Source of the DNA: Holophagae bacterium
GTDB taxonomy: Bacteria; Acidobacteriota; Holophagae; Acanthopleuribacterales; Acanthopleuribacteraceae
Length of the DNA stretch: 64,000 nucleotides
Direction: 5' to 3'
Assembly (NCBI GenBank): GCA_030429565.1
Contig: JAUIFE010000013.1
Span: 124,001 to 188,000, forward strand
A program made the translations under genes and the position numbers. Below are positions 56,301-64,000 of this stretch, piece after piece. The stretch's first letter is position 1. Each line of letters starts with the position of its first letter. Under the pieces are notes generated by a model, which saw only the letters and a program-made list of their open reading frames with translations, had not been told where the DNA came from and made no database searches.

Positions 56301-56610
56301 GGCTATCCTACGTTTGGAACAGTATTACCCCTTCCCCTGGGAGCTCCTGAAACAAACCCTGGCGCCCTATGCCGAAGAGGTTCCGGTTTATTGGGTTCAG
56401 GAAGAGCCCCACAACATGGGCGCTTGGCCTTTCCTCAAGTTGAAGCTGGGGAACAAAGTGGCCGGCAACGGCTTGCACGATTTGTTTTGCGTCAGTCGAC
56501 CCGAGGCGGCCAGTCCGGCCACCGGCAGTGCGGCCAACCACCGCGTCAACCAGGAACGTTTAATTCGCGAAGCTTTGGGTTTACCGGTTGAGGGTGACAC
56601 GCCCAACTAA
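53365..56610 (+). CDS. sucA: 2-oxoglutarate dehydrogenase E1 with inserted cyclic-nucleotide-binding domain
   Basis: This thiamine-diphosphate enzyme decarboxylates 2-oxoglutarate in the TCA cycle. The E1 N-terminal helix is present (NLAFVESIYEMYRSDP, SPQWRAYF). Residues about 92-217 are then a CRP-type domain: ISLFQLVTADDL, FFYIIEGRVAIV, and a phosphate-binding cassette GEMIGELAVFDDRPRSAT (158-175, key Glu163 and Arg172). E1 resumes at AYRERGHAKAHIDPLG (about 230). Active-site blocks follow: FVGAKRFSLEG, MAHRGRLNVL, GDAAFAGQGVV (from 491) and NNQVGFTT (from 524). At 1081 aa it is about 150 longer than E. coli SucA, which the insert explains. The GTG at 53365 has GGGGAG upstream. E2 and E3 genes are not in the window. 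Confidence 0.95.
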   Translation: MSSFPFYSQNLAFVESIYEMYRSDPSSVSPQWRAYFEGDGDPTVVPISAPTPAIPIAATPAPTTTMLTASCLGAHEEEKRARLAAGDSVLAYLNQISLFQLVTADDLQAIAAITDLVAKKGGEVISHTGQAANDFFYIIEGRVAIVKKGVEINYLDAGEMIGELAVFDDRPRSATMIAKSDCRLIHIQRERLYEVMQKRSSLDLGLVHVLAARLRDAAFRQERADRLVTAYRERGHAKAHIDPLGLRDQIEHPELTLEHYGFRQSDLDLKLTVKIGKASVSRSLRDIINHLEETYCRSIGVQFTHIDDLDIQEWIRLRMEDPSLRMHMTREEQKHILRKLTDAENFESFLHRKFVGAKRFSLEGAESLIPLLENAIEEAGSHEVDEVIIGMAHRGRLNVLVNIMGKPASQVFREFKDTSPDTHGGRGDVKYHLGYGSDHRTAAGKDLHLSLCFNPSHLEFVGPVCMGRVRAKQDRFGDRNRQRALALVIHGDAAFAGQGVVQEMLNLSELEGYCTGGTVHIILNNQVGFTTDPGDARSTQYATDVARMLQIPIFHVNGEDPEAVARSIRIAMDFRKEFRKDIVIDMYSYRKYGHNEGDDPGFTQPTLYQRIKKRPTVREFYVKNLLKLGGITQAEADQIQEESRAHLEAEYQQAEDPSGAYIEIEMGQGLWKPYRGGLEADMPDVATKVPLATLQALLRKLSQVPEDFKPHSKIQRFLKQQEEMADGERLLSWGNGEALAFATLLQEGHAVRFTGQDVQRGTFSHRHAVLHDNRDNRLFTPLAQVADKGAFLELYNSPLSEVAVMSFEYGYSLDYPEALVIWEAQFGDFSNVAQVIIDQFISTSEEKWRRLSGLALFLPHGFEGQGPEHSSARLERFLMLAADDNIQVVNLTTPAQLFHCLRRQVLRPWRKPLIVMSPKSLLRHPEAVSPLTDLAESSFLRVIGDDSVPADQVKRVLLCSGKVYYELLAARRDHGLDHVAILRLEQYYPFPWELLKQTLAPYAEEVPVYWVQEEPHNMGAWPFLKLKLGNKVAGNGLHDLFCVSRPEAASPATGSAANHRVNQERLIREALGLPVEGDTPN

Positions 56611-56638
56611 GACACAATCGCAACCATATAACGATGCA

Positions 56639-56663
56639 AAGGCGCGCTTCGGTGCGCCTTTTT
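56639..56663 (+). terminator. Intrinsic terminator after sucA
   Basis: AAGGCGCGC (56639-56647), a TTCG tetraloop and GTGCGCCTT (56652-56660) are followed by more T. The C(UUCG)G loop is especially stable. It shows that sucA is a single-gene transcript. Confidence 0.92.
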
Positions 56664-56992
56664 CACTTGTTGGTTCGGTTTTTGGCAATTTCCCTCCGGC
56701 AAGTGCGGCGTTGTCCGATGATTTGGTAAATTCCGCCGTCAAAAACCCAAAATCGAGGTATTTTTCCCCGCTTTTTGGAGCGTAGCTGTTGGAGAAACAG
56801 GGCTGGACAAGGTCGCTCCCCTTTATGTATGGTTGGTTTTTAGGTCGTGTGAGCGCTGTTTCGCCGACCGCCCGGTGTTCCGGTCGCGGCCCAGCAGGGC
56901 ACGGCGTATTTTTGCGGTAAGGTCTTCGTTTCAAAAGGCTCTCGCAGCCGGGTTTAATCGAAATCAAAATCCTGGTGGTGCGAGCTTTGTTG
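56664..56992. other. Intergenic region upstream of the transglycosylase gene
   Basis: About 330 bases with no supported gene. It should hold the promoter of the downstream lipoprotein gene; AT-rich patches at 56720-56765 are the likely place, but no good -35/-10 pair stands out. Confidence 0.4.
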
Positions 56993-58798
56993 ATGCCCTT
57001 GCCTGTAGCCCGTGTGTTTGCTGTTGTTCCTCGGTTGTTTCTTTTGGCCGCCTTGAGCCTGTTTTTTGCCTGCGGGCCTAAATCAAGGCTGCAAACCAAT
57101 CCCGGGCCAAGCGTTGATGCCAACCCCGTCACCGAAAACCCGGTTGTCGATACCGTTACCATCGAACCCGAGGTTTTTGAAACGCCCAGCGAACAGCTTG
57201 TCGAAGACCAACCGTCTGAACCGGTCTGGCAAGAAGCAGAAATCGAACCACCGCCACCAGAGCCTGAAGCGCCACAACTGACCGCGCGCGAAAATTTAGA
57301 GCTCGCCTTGGCTGCTTACGAAAGCGCCAAAGAAGCCTGGGTACAAGGCGATTTGGAAAATGCAATTAGCCAATTAGACGCCGCCTATGAAGGCGTCATG
57401 GCAGTCGACGAGCACGAAAACCCCGACATTCTCCAAGAAAAAGACGACTTGCGTTATTTGATTTCAAAACGCGTCGTTGAAATTTATGCCAGTCGCACGA
57501 CCTCGGTCGGCGATTTGCGCAAGTCAATTCCAATTGAGTTAAACAAACACGTTGAAGCTGAAATTCGCAGCTTCCAAACACGTGAACGCCGATTCTTTTT
57601 GGAATCCTATCAACGCAGCGGCCGTTACCGCGCCATGATTGAAAAAGTGTTGGCGGAAAACGGTATGCCCGCCCAATTGGCTTGGCTGCCCCTCATTGAA
57701 AGTGGTTTTAAAACCTCGGCTTTGTCGCGGGCGCGGGCGTTGGGTTTGTGGCAGTTCATCCCTTCAACCGGGTATCGATACGGCATGGAGCGCAACCGCT
57801 ACGTGGACGAACGCATGGACCCGGTTAAGGCTACCAATGCCGCGATTACCTACTTGCAAGACTTACACGGTTTGTTTGGTGATTGGTTGACTGCTTTGGC
57901 TGCTTACAACTGCGGTGAAGGGCGCGTACAACGGACGATTAACCGCCAACGTTTGAATTACCTCGACCACTTTTGGGATCTTTACAACAACTTGCCGCGC
58001 GAAACCGCGCGTTACGTGCCGCGTTTTATCGCTACACTTGCGATTTTAGAAGACCCCGCCAAATACGGTTTTGAATTGCCGGAACCCTATCCGGCCCTGG
58101 CGTTTGATACGATTAAAGTGGAACGTTCCGTGTACCTGTCCGAACTGGAAAAACGTTTGGGTTTAGACGCCAAAACGCTCAAAATGCTGAATCCCGAGCT
58201 GCGGTATGGGTTAACACCCGAAGACGGCTATTTCCTGCGTATTCCGGCCGGGCAAGGGGAGGCGGCGCTTGCCGCTGTGGCCGAGATTCCGGCCGGCCAA
58301 TTGCCTGCCGACGCCTATGAGGTGCACCGCGTTCGTCGCGGCGATTCGCTGTCGGCCATTGCCAAACGGTATCGCACGACGGTCTCGCGTATCGTGCAGG
58401 CTAATAAACTGCGTAACCAGCACCAAATTTGGCCTGGTCAGAAGTTGGTGGTGCCAGGCCGCCACGCGCCCGCCGTTCCGGTTGCCACCTCAAGTAAAGG
58501 ACCCTGGGTAACCCATAATGTTCGTCGTGGCGACAACCTGTGGCGTTTGGCGGAACAGTACGGCACCACCGTGCAGCACATTAAACAGTGGAACCAACTG
58601 CGTGGTTCAAAACTCAGCTTGGGTCAAGAATTGAAACTCAAACAAACGCCGCAGGGGAAAACCTATCGCGTTCAGCGGGGTGATACCTTGGCCAAAATTG
58701 CCGCCAAACACGGGGTGAGTTTGAAGAAGTTGCTGGCCGCCAACCAACTCAGTAAACGCGACAAAATTTTCCCTAACCAAGCATTATTGATTCCGTAA
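56993..58798 (+). CDS. MltD-like lytic transglycosylase lipoprotein with three LysM domains
   Basis: The 601-aa protein has a lipoprotein signal (LAALSLFFAC, Cys27), a Pro/Glu-rich linker and a helical region. The SLT domain has catalytic Glu236 in LPLIESGF, then ARALGLWQFIPSTGYRYGM and LTALAAYNCGEGRV. Three C-terminal LysM domains lie at about 441-490, 505-548 and 556-601 (HRVRRGDSLSAIAKRY, HNVRRGDNLWRLAEQY, YRVQRGDTLAKIAAKH). It cleaves peptidoglycan between MurNAc and GlcNAc, anchored at the outer membrane. The start is uncertain: GTG codons at 56975 and 56978 are in frame; the ATG at 56993 is chosen as the simplest. MltD relatives remodel the wall and may help machines cross it. Confidence 0.92.
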   Translation: MPLPVARVFAVVPRLFLLAALSLFFACGPKSRLQTNPGPSVDANPVTENPVVDTVTIEPEVFETPSEQLVEDQPSEPVWQEAEIEPPPPEPEAPQLTARENLELALAAYESAKEAWVQGDLENAISQLDAAYEGVMAVDEHENPDILQEKDDLRYLISKRVVEIYASRTTSVGDLRKSIPIELNKHVEAEIRSFQTRERRFFLESYQRSGRYRAMIEKVLAENGMPAQLAWLPLIESGFKTSALSRARALGLWQFIPSTGYRYGMERNRYVDERMDPVKATNAAITYLQDLHGLFGDWLTALAAYNCGEGRVQRTINRQRLNYLDHFWDLYNNLPRETARYVPRFIATLAILEDPAKYGFELPEPYPALAFDTIKVERSVYLSELEKRLGLDAKTLKMLNPELRYGLTPEDGYFLRIPAGQGEAALAAVAEIPAGQLPADAYEVHRVRRGDSLSAIAKRYRTTVSRIVQANKLRNQHQIWPGQKLVVPGRHAPAVPVATSSKGPWVTHNVRRGDNLWRLAEQYGTTVQHIKQWNQLRGSKLSLGQELKLKQTPQGKTYRVQRGDTLAKIAAKHGVSLKKLLAANQLSKRDKIFPNQALLIP

Positions 58799-58870
58799 TT
58801 GACAGGAACAACTTTGGCGACGAGAATTTGAGGTTTGCGTGACCAAATAGACGGTCGCCTGGGGGGTTGT

Positions 58871-59104
58871 GTGTCGCAAACAACGGGAAAACACCGTGAA
58901 ATAGAATTAGATTTGGCGCAACGCATGGCCCAGGACCGTTATAGCAATGAACAGGGTTATACCGTTTTTACCGAACGCTTTCACCTGAAACGCGGCACCT
59001 GTTGTGGCAATGGTTGCCGCCACTGTCCCTTTGAGCCCAGGCACCAAAAGGACGAGCGCGTGCTTAATGAAAGCGTCGGCGCCTTTTTGAAAAAAAACCT
59101 GTAG
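58871..59104 (+). CDS. Small Cys-rich DUF5522 protein
   Basis: The 77-aa protein has the DUF5522 signature GTCCGNGCRHCPF, a four-Cys cluster with an intervening His that could bind a metal. A short strand GYTVFTERFHLKRG precedes it. Start is uncertain: the GTG at 58871 follows GGGGGG, while the frame opens to a TTG at 58835. Function is unknown in the family. It lies 72 bases after the transglycosylase gene and may share its transcript. Confidence 0.75.
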   Translation: MSQTTGKHREIELDLAQRMAQDRYSNEQGYTVFTERFHLKRGTCCGNGCRHCPFEPRHQKDERVLNESVGAFLKKNL

Positions 59105-60249
59105 CGAGACCCGTGACCGGTCCGGCTTGGGAAAAAGCCAAGCAACGGACTGCGCTGCCTTGGTTTGGTTATTGGTGCCCGGTAGGGTTCTCATCAGATC
59201 CATGCTTGGCTGGATAGCCACATAACTTTTTGGGCGACATCAAGCCCTAAGCTTGCACTGCGGCGCTACACCTGTGCCGCGTTTTCTCCCGCCCTTGCCG
59301 AGGCACCTTTGCATCCCTGTGGATCGATTTGAACCGCAGCCTCGCGGTCGGAGGCGCCCTGCGAGCCGCTTATCACGCGCAGCTAAGCAATAGGGGCTGG
59401 TTTTCCCAAGGATACTATAGAGAACGATCGGTTCTCAGGGATGTTTTATCTTAAGGATGGGCATCTATTTATCGGATTTCCTTTGTAAAGAAAATGTAAT
59501 ACGTTCGCGCTCATCGATGGTCTTTTGCGTGGCTGTGCCGCAGCGGGTACGTGAATGGCGATTTTCGCGTATGCGGCGCATTTGACGATACTGTTCCTGA
59601 AATACAAGTATCTGTTAAAAAGTGACTTGAGCTTTAAACGGACTTGCTTGAGGCGCGTGAAAGTTGCTCGCACGGTTCGCGCTTTGTGGCCCCCGTTTTG
59701 TAGCGTCACTTGTTTCAAAACACAGGGCTGCCGACAAGATGCGGCTGTGCTAACGGCCGACGAATCAAAGGTGGTTTCCACGTGGAGGGAATACCGGGCG
59801 CCAAAGAGGCCGTACCGGTTGCCTTTGCGTTGGGTTGCCTGTGAAACAGGGTTTTAATACTGTTTATTGGTTTAAGTTTAATAAATAAAATGGTTTGCGT
59901 TTGGTGTTCTCGGGTTTGGGTGGACCGCGTGATGACGGCAGGGCCGTGACTTAAGGCGTTTCGGCCGGCCGCCGGCTAGGGGTGTTGTGTTTGCGTGAGG
60001 CGCTGATTTGGCGAAATACTGCAGGCTGAGGAAGTATCTGAATCGATCAAACCGGCATATATAGGTGTAAGGGTAAACTTTGGTGAAGTGATCGATGACA
60101 CGCCATTTTGGTCTTGTCGTGAATGTTAAGGTTGTGTCATCCTTATCGCACTTTTATCCGGCTATTGGGATGATTTTTCTCGACCGTCTATCGATAATTG
60201 ATTCATTTGGTCTTTATTTTGATTTGAAGTTCAGAGGAGATTTTCGCTC
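59105..60249. other. Long gene-poor region upstream of the M36 peptidase
   Basis: About 1.1 kb with only short frames of poor codon quality on both strands. The first third is GC-rich and can fold (see the RNA candidate at 59243). The rest is AT-rich, with T-rich tracts near 59860-59890 and 60150-60230 that fit a long regulatory leader for the peptidase gene. A ribosome site (AGAGGAG) at 60233 serves the GTG at 60250. Confidence 0.55.
59243..59398 (+). ncRNA. Possible rod-shaped structured RNA (6S-like shape)
   Basis: Long-range pairs close a 156-base element: AGCCC (59243) with GGGCT (59394), GCTT (59251) with AAGC (59385), and CTGCG (59258) with CGCAG (59378). Inside, CGAGGC (59299) pairs with GCCTCG (59339), leaving a large asymmetric bubble. 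This rod-with-bubble outline resembles 6S RNA, but no conserved 6S sequence was verified and the strand is not certain. Confidence 0.25.
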
Positions 60250-63200
60250 GTGAGCATATTACGTCGTTTGGCCTTTCTGCGCCCGCTTTTAGTCTTCTGT
60301 GTCCTGCTGAGCGTTTCCGCCCAGGATTTCCAAAAACCACGATCTTATTTCGTGCCCAACCAAAAACTTTCCAATCCTTTAGCGTTTAATTTGACCGGTC
60401 CGCAAAGCGGTAGCGCGCGCGACATCGCCATGCGCTTTTTAAATGAAAATAGCGACGCTTTGGGTGTGACCGCCACCGATCTGGCAAACGCGGTGGTCAC
60501 CAATCAGTACACCAGTGGGCACAACGGCGTGACCCACATCTACATGGCCCAAGAAGTCGACGGCTTGCGTGTGTTAAACACGTCGTTACACATTCACATC
60601 GCCCGCGACGGCAGCGTCATTCGCGCCGGCGCGGCCTTTATTCACGACGGCGGCGACAAAGTTGACAGCCGTTTTGCGATTTCCGCCAAGGTGGCCACTG
60701 AAGCCGGCGCCAAATGTTTGGGTTACACCGGCACGGCGGCGATGATCCAGCAAATCCAAGGCGCGGTGGGCGAGGATTTCGAAACCCAGTTTGAAGCGGC
60801 TTTTGCCGTGGACGTGATTAAAACCAAACGCGCCTATTTGCCGATCGGCCCTGACCAGTTGCGCGCCGTATGGGTTATGGATGTGCCCGAGGCCGACGAT
60901 GTAAAACGGGTGTTCGTTGATGCAACCGTGGGTTACGTGATCGAAACGCAAAGTTCCTTAATTGAGGATTCGTTTTTGGCGCCGGACACGCCGGCCGAGA
61001 TGCCGCTGGATCAAGATCCGGGACCTTCGCTTTTCGCCGGGAAAAAAGGCGACGGGCCGCGTTACGAAGTTTTTCCACCGCCTTACGAATATCCAACCGA
61101 TGGTCCGCGTGTGATTGTGTCCAGTCCGGCCAATCCAACGGCTTCGCCTTCCGGCTGGCACAGCAACAACGGGGATGCGACGGAGTCCTCAACCAAAACC
61201 AAAGGTAACAATGTCGACGCCTATTTGGACCGTGACAATAATCGCGTCGGTGATTTCAATGTCGACGGTGGTGAAACCCTTGATTTTTCTGGTCAGCTGG
61301 TCGACTTAAATCTCAACTTAGGCCCGGATCAGAACGGCGCGCCTGCTTTGGTGAACCTGTTTTTCTGGACGAACTACCTGCACGACATTTTGTTTTTATA
61401 CGGATTCGACGAGGCGGCGGGCAATTACCAACACGTCAATAACGGAACCCAGGGGGCTGCCGGTGATTTAGTGGTGGCGCGGGCTCAGGCCGAAGCCAAT
61501 GTACCCAGGTTAAACAACGCCAACTTTTTAGTGACGCCGGATGGCACACGGGCGATTATGAACATGTACGTTTGGAATTCAACTGTGCCACGGCGTGATG
61601 GTAGTTTCTCCAACATGATCATCGCCCACGAATACGCCCACGGTTTGTCGACGCGACTGGTCGGCGGCCCGGCCGACTCCAATTGCTTGCGCAACGCCGA
61701 GCAAATGGGTGAAGGTTGGAGTGATTTCATTGGTTTGGTGTTAACTGCTAAAGCAACCGATACCCGCACCATGTCACGCGGCGTGGGAACGTACGTCATG
61801 GGCGAAGGCGAGGACGGCCAGGGCATTCGCCCCGCACCCTACACCACCGACATGGCGGTCAACAGCGCCACCTATGAAGATGTAGCGACTGCTGTTATTC
61901 CACACGGCGTTGGTTTTATTTGGGCTACCATGTTGTGGGACCTGTACTGGGATTTGGTGGATGCCCATGGTTTTAACCCCGACTTAACCGCCGGTTGGGA
62001 AACGGGTGGCAACATTTTGGCGTTGCAACTGGTGATCGATGGATTGAAGATGCAGGGCTGTTCGCCCGGTTTCATCGATGGCCGTGATGCTATTCTGTCA
62101 GCCGATCGCAACCTGACCGGGGGCGCCAACCAATGTTTGATTTGGGAGGCTTTCGCTCGCCGTGGTTTGGGTTTTGCGGCCGACCAGGGTTTTTCCGGCA
62201 ATACTCGTGACGGCTTCGCCAGCTACGAATTGCCCGAGACCTGTATCCAAGGTCGTTTCCGCCAGCAGGACAACCAGTTGTGCGCCGGATTCAATAAAAC
62301 CTTTGATTTTGCAGTGGGTGGTCTTTGGACCGGTACGGTATCGGCATCACTTATCAGCACACCGGACGGTGCCGATTTTGCGCTTAGCGAAACTTCATTC
62401 ACGGAGTTTCCGGCGTTGGCTCGAATCACTGTTTCCAATAGTGCCGGCTTGAGTCCTGGTGCTCAGTCGTTAACCTTGCGTTTGGACAACGGCGAAGTGC
62501 AACAGGATTACATGTTTGATTTCAACGTCATCTCTTCCGCACCCCAACCAGTAACGCTTAAGATTCCTTCAGATCAGGCTAGTGGGCTCTCATACTTGCC
62601 TGAGTTCTTTTGGGAAGATGATGATTCTGGTACCAGTTATACACTTGAGGTTTCTGAAAATGATAACTTTAGTATTGTTGATTTTTCAGGAAGAGTTGAT
62701 GAAAAGTTTTTGGCTGTCGATGTGCCTCTTCGTGTCTCTACGATATACTTTTGGAGAGTGATTAGCTCAAATTCTTGTGGTCAGGCTGTGTCTACTGTTC
62801 GTAGTTTTACTACTCAGCCACCTCCACAGTTAGCTGCATCATTGTACTCTAATGGTACTATTGGTAATTTCAATCTGCAAAACAAGGTCCTTTACTTTTT
62901 TCCAAATGAAGATCAAACTGATTACCAGTTTTGTCATGTTGCTGATGCTGATGACTGGAGTTCTCCTATCGAAGAGGCCCTTGTCATTGAAGCGTTTGGA
63001 GATGAAGACACCTTAGTAGTTCCTTTGTCTAGAGAGGTTACCTTCTACGGAAAGGAATATAATGAGTTGTTTATTATGTCTAATGGCTTTGTGACCTTTG
63101 GGAATGGAGATCCAGGCCCCGGCTTAGATAATGAAAATCTTGTGCGTCATTTTAATCTACCGCGAATCTCTTTGTTTTGGGATGATCTAGATCCTAGCGT

Positions 63201-63693
63201 CGATTCCGCTGAGCCAGGTCAGGTTTCTTATCAGGAGTTTTCTGATCGGTTTGTTGTTACCTTTTCTAATGTATCAGAATGGACAGGAGGATTTACCCAG
63301 CCAACATCTAATAACTTCCAACTGGAAATATTCTTCGACGATGGCATGATTCGCTTGACCTATTTGAATGTTGATGCCCAAGATTGTTTGGTCGGACTGT
63401 CGGATGGTCGCCCGATTCCTATTGGCTCAACTAGCACTATCCCTGCTCGGTTTGATTTGGCTGAGACCTGTACTTTGGTTTGCCCCTACGATGAAGTTCT
63501 TGATCGCAACGGCGACGCTTCATTGGACTACCAAGACATGATTTTCCTCAGTCGGGTTTGGCACGATGACCCTGGCCTTGAACCTGGTTCCCAAGCAGCC
63601 AATGACCTTAACGAGGATGGTCGTTTTGATGTGCTCGATATCGCTACCTGGGTCAATCAAACCGGACCTTGTTTCATCGTGTCTGGTCGCTAA
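60250..63693 (+). CDS. Exported M36 (fungalysin-like) metallopeptidase with dockerin-like tail
   Basis: The 1147-aa protein has a signal peptide (LAFLRPLLVFCVLLSVSA). An FTP-type propeptide covers about residues 25-220. The catalytic domain has HEYAH (His460-His464) and the third zinc ligand Glu488 in MGEGWSDF, typical of M36. A beta domain with MFDFNVIS precedes an AT-rich coded block (about 775-1075) with an FN3/Ig-like part and a nidogen-like part (NELFIMSNGFVTFG, ISLFWDDLDP). The last 65 residues have two dockerin-like EF-hand loops (DRNGDASLDYQDM, DLNEDGRFDVLDI). It probably degrades proteins outside the cell. Translation starts at GTG behind AGAGGAG, and a terminator follows. Confidence 0.92.
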   Translation: MSILRRLAFLRPLLVFCVLLSVSAQDFQKPRSYFVPNQKLSNPLAFNLTGPQSGSARDIAMRFLNENSDALGVTATDLANAVVTNQYTSGHNGVTHIYMAQEVDGLRVLNTSLHIHIARDGSVIRAGAAFIHDGGDKVDSRFAISAKVATEAGAKCLGYTGTAAMIQQIQGAVGEDFETQFEAAFAVDVIKTKRAYLPIGPDQLRAVWVMDVPEADDVKRVFVDATVGYVIETQSSLIEDSFLAPDTPAEMPLDQDPGPSLFAGKKGDGPRYEVFPPPYEYPTDGPRVIVSSPANPTASPSGWHSNNGDATESSTKTKGNNVDAYLDRDNNRVGDFNVDGGETLDFSGQLVDLNLNLGPDQNGAPALVNLFFWTNYLHDILFLYGFDEAAGNYQHVNNGTQGAAGDLVVARAQAEANVPRLNNANFLVTPDGTRAIMNMYVWNSTVPRRDGSFSNMIIAHEYAHGLSTRLVGGPADSNCLRNAEQMGEGWSDFIGLVLTAKATDTRTMSRGVGTYVMGEGEDGQGIRPAPYTTDMAVNSATYEDVATAVIPHGVGFIWATMLWDLYWDLVDAHGFNPDLTAGWETGGNILALQLVIDGLKMQGCSPGFIDGRDAILSADRNLTGGANQCLIWEAFARRGLGFAADQGFSGNTRDGFASYELPETCIQGRFRQQDNQLCAGFNKTFDFAVGGLWTGTVSASLISTPDGADFALSETSFTEFPALARITVSNSAGLSPGAQSLTLRLDNGEVQQDYMFDFNVISSAPQPVTLKIPSDQASGLSYLPEFFWEDDDSGTSYTLEVSENDNFSIVDFSGRVDEKFLAVDVPLRVSTIYFWRVISSNSCGQAVSTVRSFTTQPPPQLAASLYSNGTIGNFNLQNKVLYFFPNEDQTDYQFCHVADADDWSSPIEEALVIEAFGDEDTLVVPLSREVTFYGKEYNELFIMSNGFVTFGNGDPGPGLDNENLVRHFNLPRISLFWDDLDPSVDSAEPGQVSYQEFSDRFVVTFSNVSEWTGGFTQPTSNNFQLEIFFDDGMIRLTYLNVDAQDCLVGLSDGRPIPIGSTSTIPARFDLAETCTLVCPYDEVLDRNGDASLDYQDMIFLSRVWHDDPGLEPGSQAANDLNEDGRFDVLDIATWVNQTGPCFIVSGR

Positions 63694-63748
63694 TTTCGAA
63701 CCAAAAACGCTGCCGGTAACGGCGGTTTATCCCATGCTCACGAAACAA

Positions 63749-63791
63749 ACCGCGAGGAAAGCTTTTTGGCCGTCCTCGCGGTATTTTTTTG
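63749..63791 (+). terminator. Intrinsic terminator after the M36 peptidase gene
   Basis: ACCGCGAGGA (63749-63758) pairs perfectly with TCCTCGCGGT (63773-63782), followed by A and seven T. Confidence 0.93.
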
Positions 63792-63945
63792 TCCCTGTCT
63801 TGAATCAATTGGCCCTGCCTTCGCTGAGGTTTCTACAACAACCAAAGACGAATTAATCCTGGGCTCTTTTTCCGTGTCGCCGATTTGCCTGCGTCTCCAA
63901 CCCTTGGTTTTTGGTTCCGTTACCCATCAATCACGGCCGGCGCGC

Positions 63946-64000
63946 TTAATCGTGGCGCAACGCTTGGATGGGGTCCAGCTGTGCCGCCTTAACCGCCGGG
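63946..64000 (-). CDS. C-terminal end of a MacB/FtsX-type ABC transporter permease (partial)
   Basis: On the minus strand the last 17 codons before the TAA at 63946-63948 read PAVKAAQLDPIQALRHD. This is the well-known C-terminal signature of MacB/LolC-type permeases (A-x-x-L-D-P-I-x-A-L-R). The rest of the gene lies beyond the window. It is convergent with the M36 peptidase gene. Confidence 0.75.
   Translation of the reverse strand, partial: PAVKAAQLDPIQALRHD

Noticed and set aside
59321..59335. tRNA T-arm-like sequence GGTTCAAATCGATCC on the minus strand
   Set aside because: The arm would not pair properly and no acceptor, anticodon or D arm can be built around it.
59555..59857. 100-codon plus-strand frame
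   Set aside because: Arg/Leu-rich composition typical of random frames, no ribosome site, no family.

Overview
The window comes from a Gram-negative bacterium with a fairly GC-rich chromosome. The evidence is a full type VI secretion membrane complex (TssJ/L/M), several lipobox-bearing lipoproteins and a periplasmic lytic transglycosylase. The mix of families suggests an acidobacterium of the Holophagae/Acanthopleuribacter type: Bacteroidota-style RHS proteins and an HTH-membrane-PKD-like regulator beside proteobacterial-type T6SS genes, a REC-DUF4388-DegV fusion and a dockerin-like tail. This placement is inference; no rRNA or phylogenetic marker was aligned.

Layout. Positions 1-19789 (+) hold one long T6SS locus: a PKD-domain lipoprotein (5' end outside the window), an unknown 242-aa protein, then tssB, tssC, hcp, tssE, a PAAR-like gene, tssF, tssG, vgrG, a MORN-repeat gene, tssJ, tssK, tssL, tssM and tssA. 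No ClpV/TssH is in view. Positions 19850-24394 hold a GNAT acetyltransferase, a membrane-anchored HTH regulator (-) divergent from a secreted beta-sandwich protein (+), and an MtfA-like zinc peptidase with a SEC-C tail (-). Positions 24752-42559 (-) are an accessory island. It contains a 1971-aa exported RHS-like protein, a 3321-aa exported RHS protein whose variable tip is an NleD/M91-like zinc peptidase (HELIH), a small candidate immunity gene 9 bases behind it, and a graveyard of duplicated, broken immunity genes and toxin-tail scraps.

Positions 43178-53092 carry signalling and envelope genes: a REC/PAS/degenerate GGDEF/EAL protein, an MscS channel, an exported HEAT-like protein, a REC-DUF4388-DegV fusion, a LiaF-like exported protein, a 199-aa unknown and an exported beta-propeller-like protein. 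Positions 53365-56610 encode the E1 component of 2-oxoglutarate dehydrogenase with a cyclic-nucleotide-binding domain inserted near the N-terminus. This is the most unusual single gene here and suggests direct allosteric control of the TCA cycle by a nucleotide ligand. Positions 56993-64000 hold an MltD-like transglycosylase with three LysM domains, a DUF5522 protein, a 1.1-kb gene-poor stretch with a possible structured RNA, a large M36 (fungalysin-like) exported peptidase, and the last codons of a MacB/FtsX-type ABC permease (-).

Base composition is uneven. The first half of the 3321-aa RHS gene, its toxin tip, the immunity region and a block near the 3' end of the M36 peptidase gene are clearly AT-rich against a GC-rich background, which fits modular acquisition.
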